Origin: Psychrobacillus sp. FSL K6-4046
GTDB taxonomy: Bacteria > Bacillota > Bacilli > Bacillales_A > Planococcaceae
Length of the DNA stretch: 64,000 nt
Assembly: GCF_038624605.1 (NCBI RefSeq)
Contig: NZ_CP152020.1
Location: forward strand, 3,093,312 to 3,157,311
Direction: 5' to 3'
The stretch's first letter is position 1; each line of letters begins with the position of its first letter. A program made the translations under genes and the position numbers. The notes below the pieces were generated by a model. It was not told the origin of the DNA. It was given only the letters and a program-made list of their open reading frames with translations, and made no database searches. Shown here piece after piece: positions 63,986 to 64,000 of the stretch.

Positions 63986-64000
63986 ATGATGATACCTTTT
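63986..64000 (+). CDS. start of a further gene, truncated by the window edge
   Basis: ATG at 63986 after AGAAGG (63971-63976), reading Met-Met-Ile-Pro-Phe to the last base. It lies just downstream of the consensus promoter. Too short to identify. Confidence 0.4.

Overview
The window is AT-rich Bacillota DNA. Its gene content is typical of a motile, flagellated Bacillales bacterium: MotA/MotB, an MreB paralogue, YfmL-type helicase, ZosA-type ATPase behind a PerR box, SE1561, DUF1128 and FbpA small proteins, a T-box, and purine and TPP riboswitches. Frequent TTG/GTG starts behind strong AGGAGG sites and the mosaic of intergenic repeats suggest the Planococcaceae/Caryophanaceae side of Bacillales (relatives of Psychrobacillus, Lysinibacillus or Sporosarcina); that placement is inference. 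It looks like ordinary chromosome. I saw no rRNA, tRNA, CRISPR, phage or transposase gene.

Layout. 1-13 kb: 3' part of an RlmD-like rRNA methyltransferase, DUF1456 protein, aldehyde dehydrogenase with its DUF779 partner, a Na+/alanine symporter, Tag glycosylase, a His-rich lipoprotein, DUF421 protein, zinc alcohol dehydrogenase, DMT and MFS transporters (the MFS gene carries a frameshift). 13-29 kb: SE1561 small protein, class I fumarase, PerR-controlled ZosA-like metal ATPase, a large tandem array, YihY-like protein, second alanine symporter, PaiB-like protein, pseudouridine catabolism (psuK-psuG), flagellar stator (motA-motB), M29 aminopeptidase, a second array. 29-47 kb: MreB-family protein, beta-carbonic anhydrase, PepF-like oligopeptidase, TspO-like protein, MapB, riboswitch-controlled ThiT, M20 peptidase, SGNH hydrolase, second M29 aminopeptidase, YfmL helicase, FbpA-like mini-protein, AAA ATPase-VanZ pair, HAD phosphatase, metallophosphoesterase. 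47-64 kb: T-box-controlled aminotransferase-serA operon, aspartokinase, DinB protein, third array, Nudix-GNAT fusion, a candidate structured ncRNA, MFS transporter, guanine-riboswitch xpt-pbuX operon, HAD protein, soluble PAS chemoreceptor in an operon with an amino-acid oxidase and an LD-carboxypeptidase, YpfJ-type metallopeptidase.

Genes that work together: aminotransferase+SerA (serine synthesis, probably switched by uncharged tRNA-Ser); xpt+pbuX (xanthine salvage, switched by guanine); psuK+psuG (pseudouridine breakdown, with a kinase that carries its own DNA-binding domain); motA+motB (a sigma-D-like promoter lies upstream); aldehyde dehydrogenase+DUF779.

The most unusual signal is not a gene. 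Three separate intergenic arrays (17.1-18.05, 27.75-28.4 and 52.49-52.79 kb) differ in sequence but share one metric: higher-order units of 103-105 bp built from sub-units that begin with TTTA-like words spaced about 21 bp, two helical turns. Together with a 124-bp tandem repeat, a dispersed palindromic family and a dispersed ~100-bp element, they suggest an uncharacterised class of phased intergenic repeats. Start codons were chosen from ribosome-binding sites read by eye; no homology search was run.
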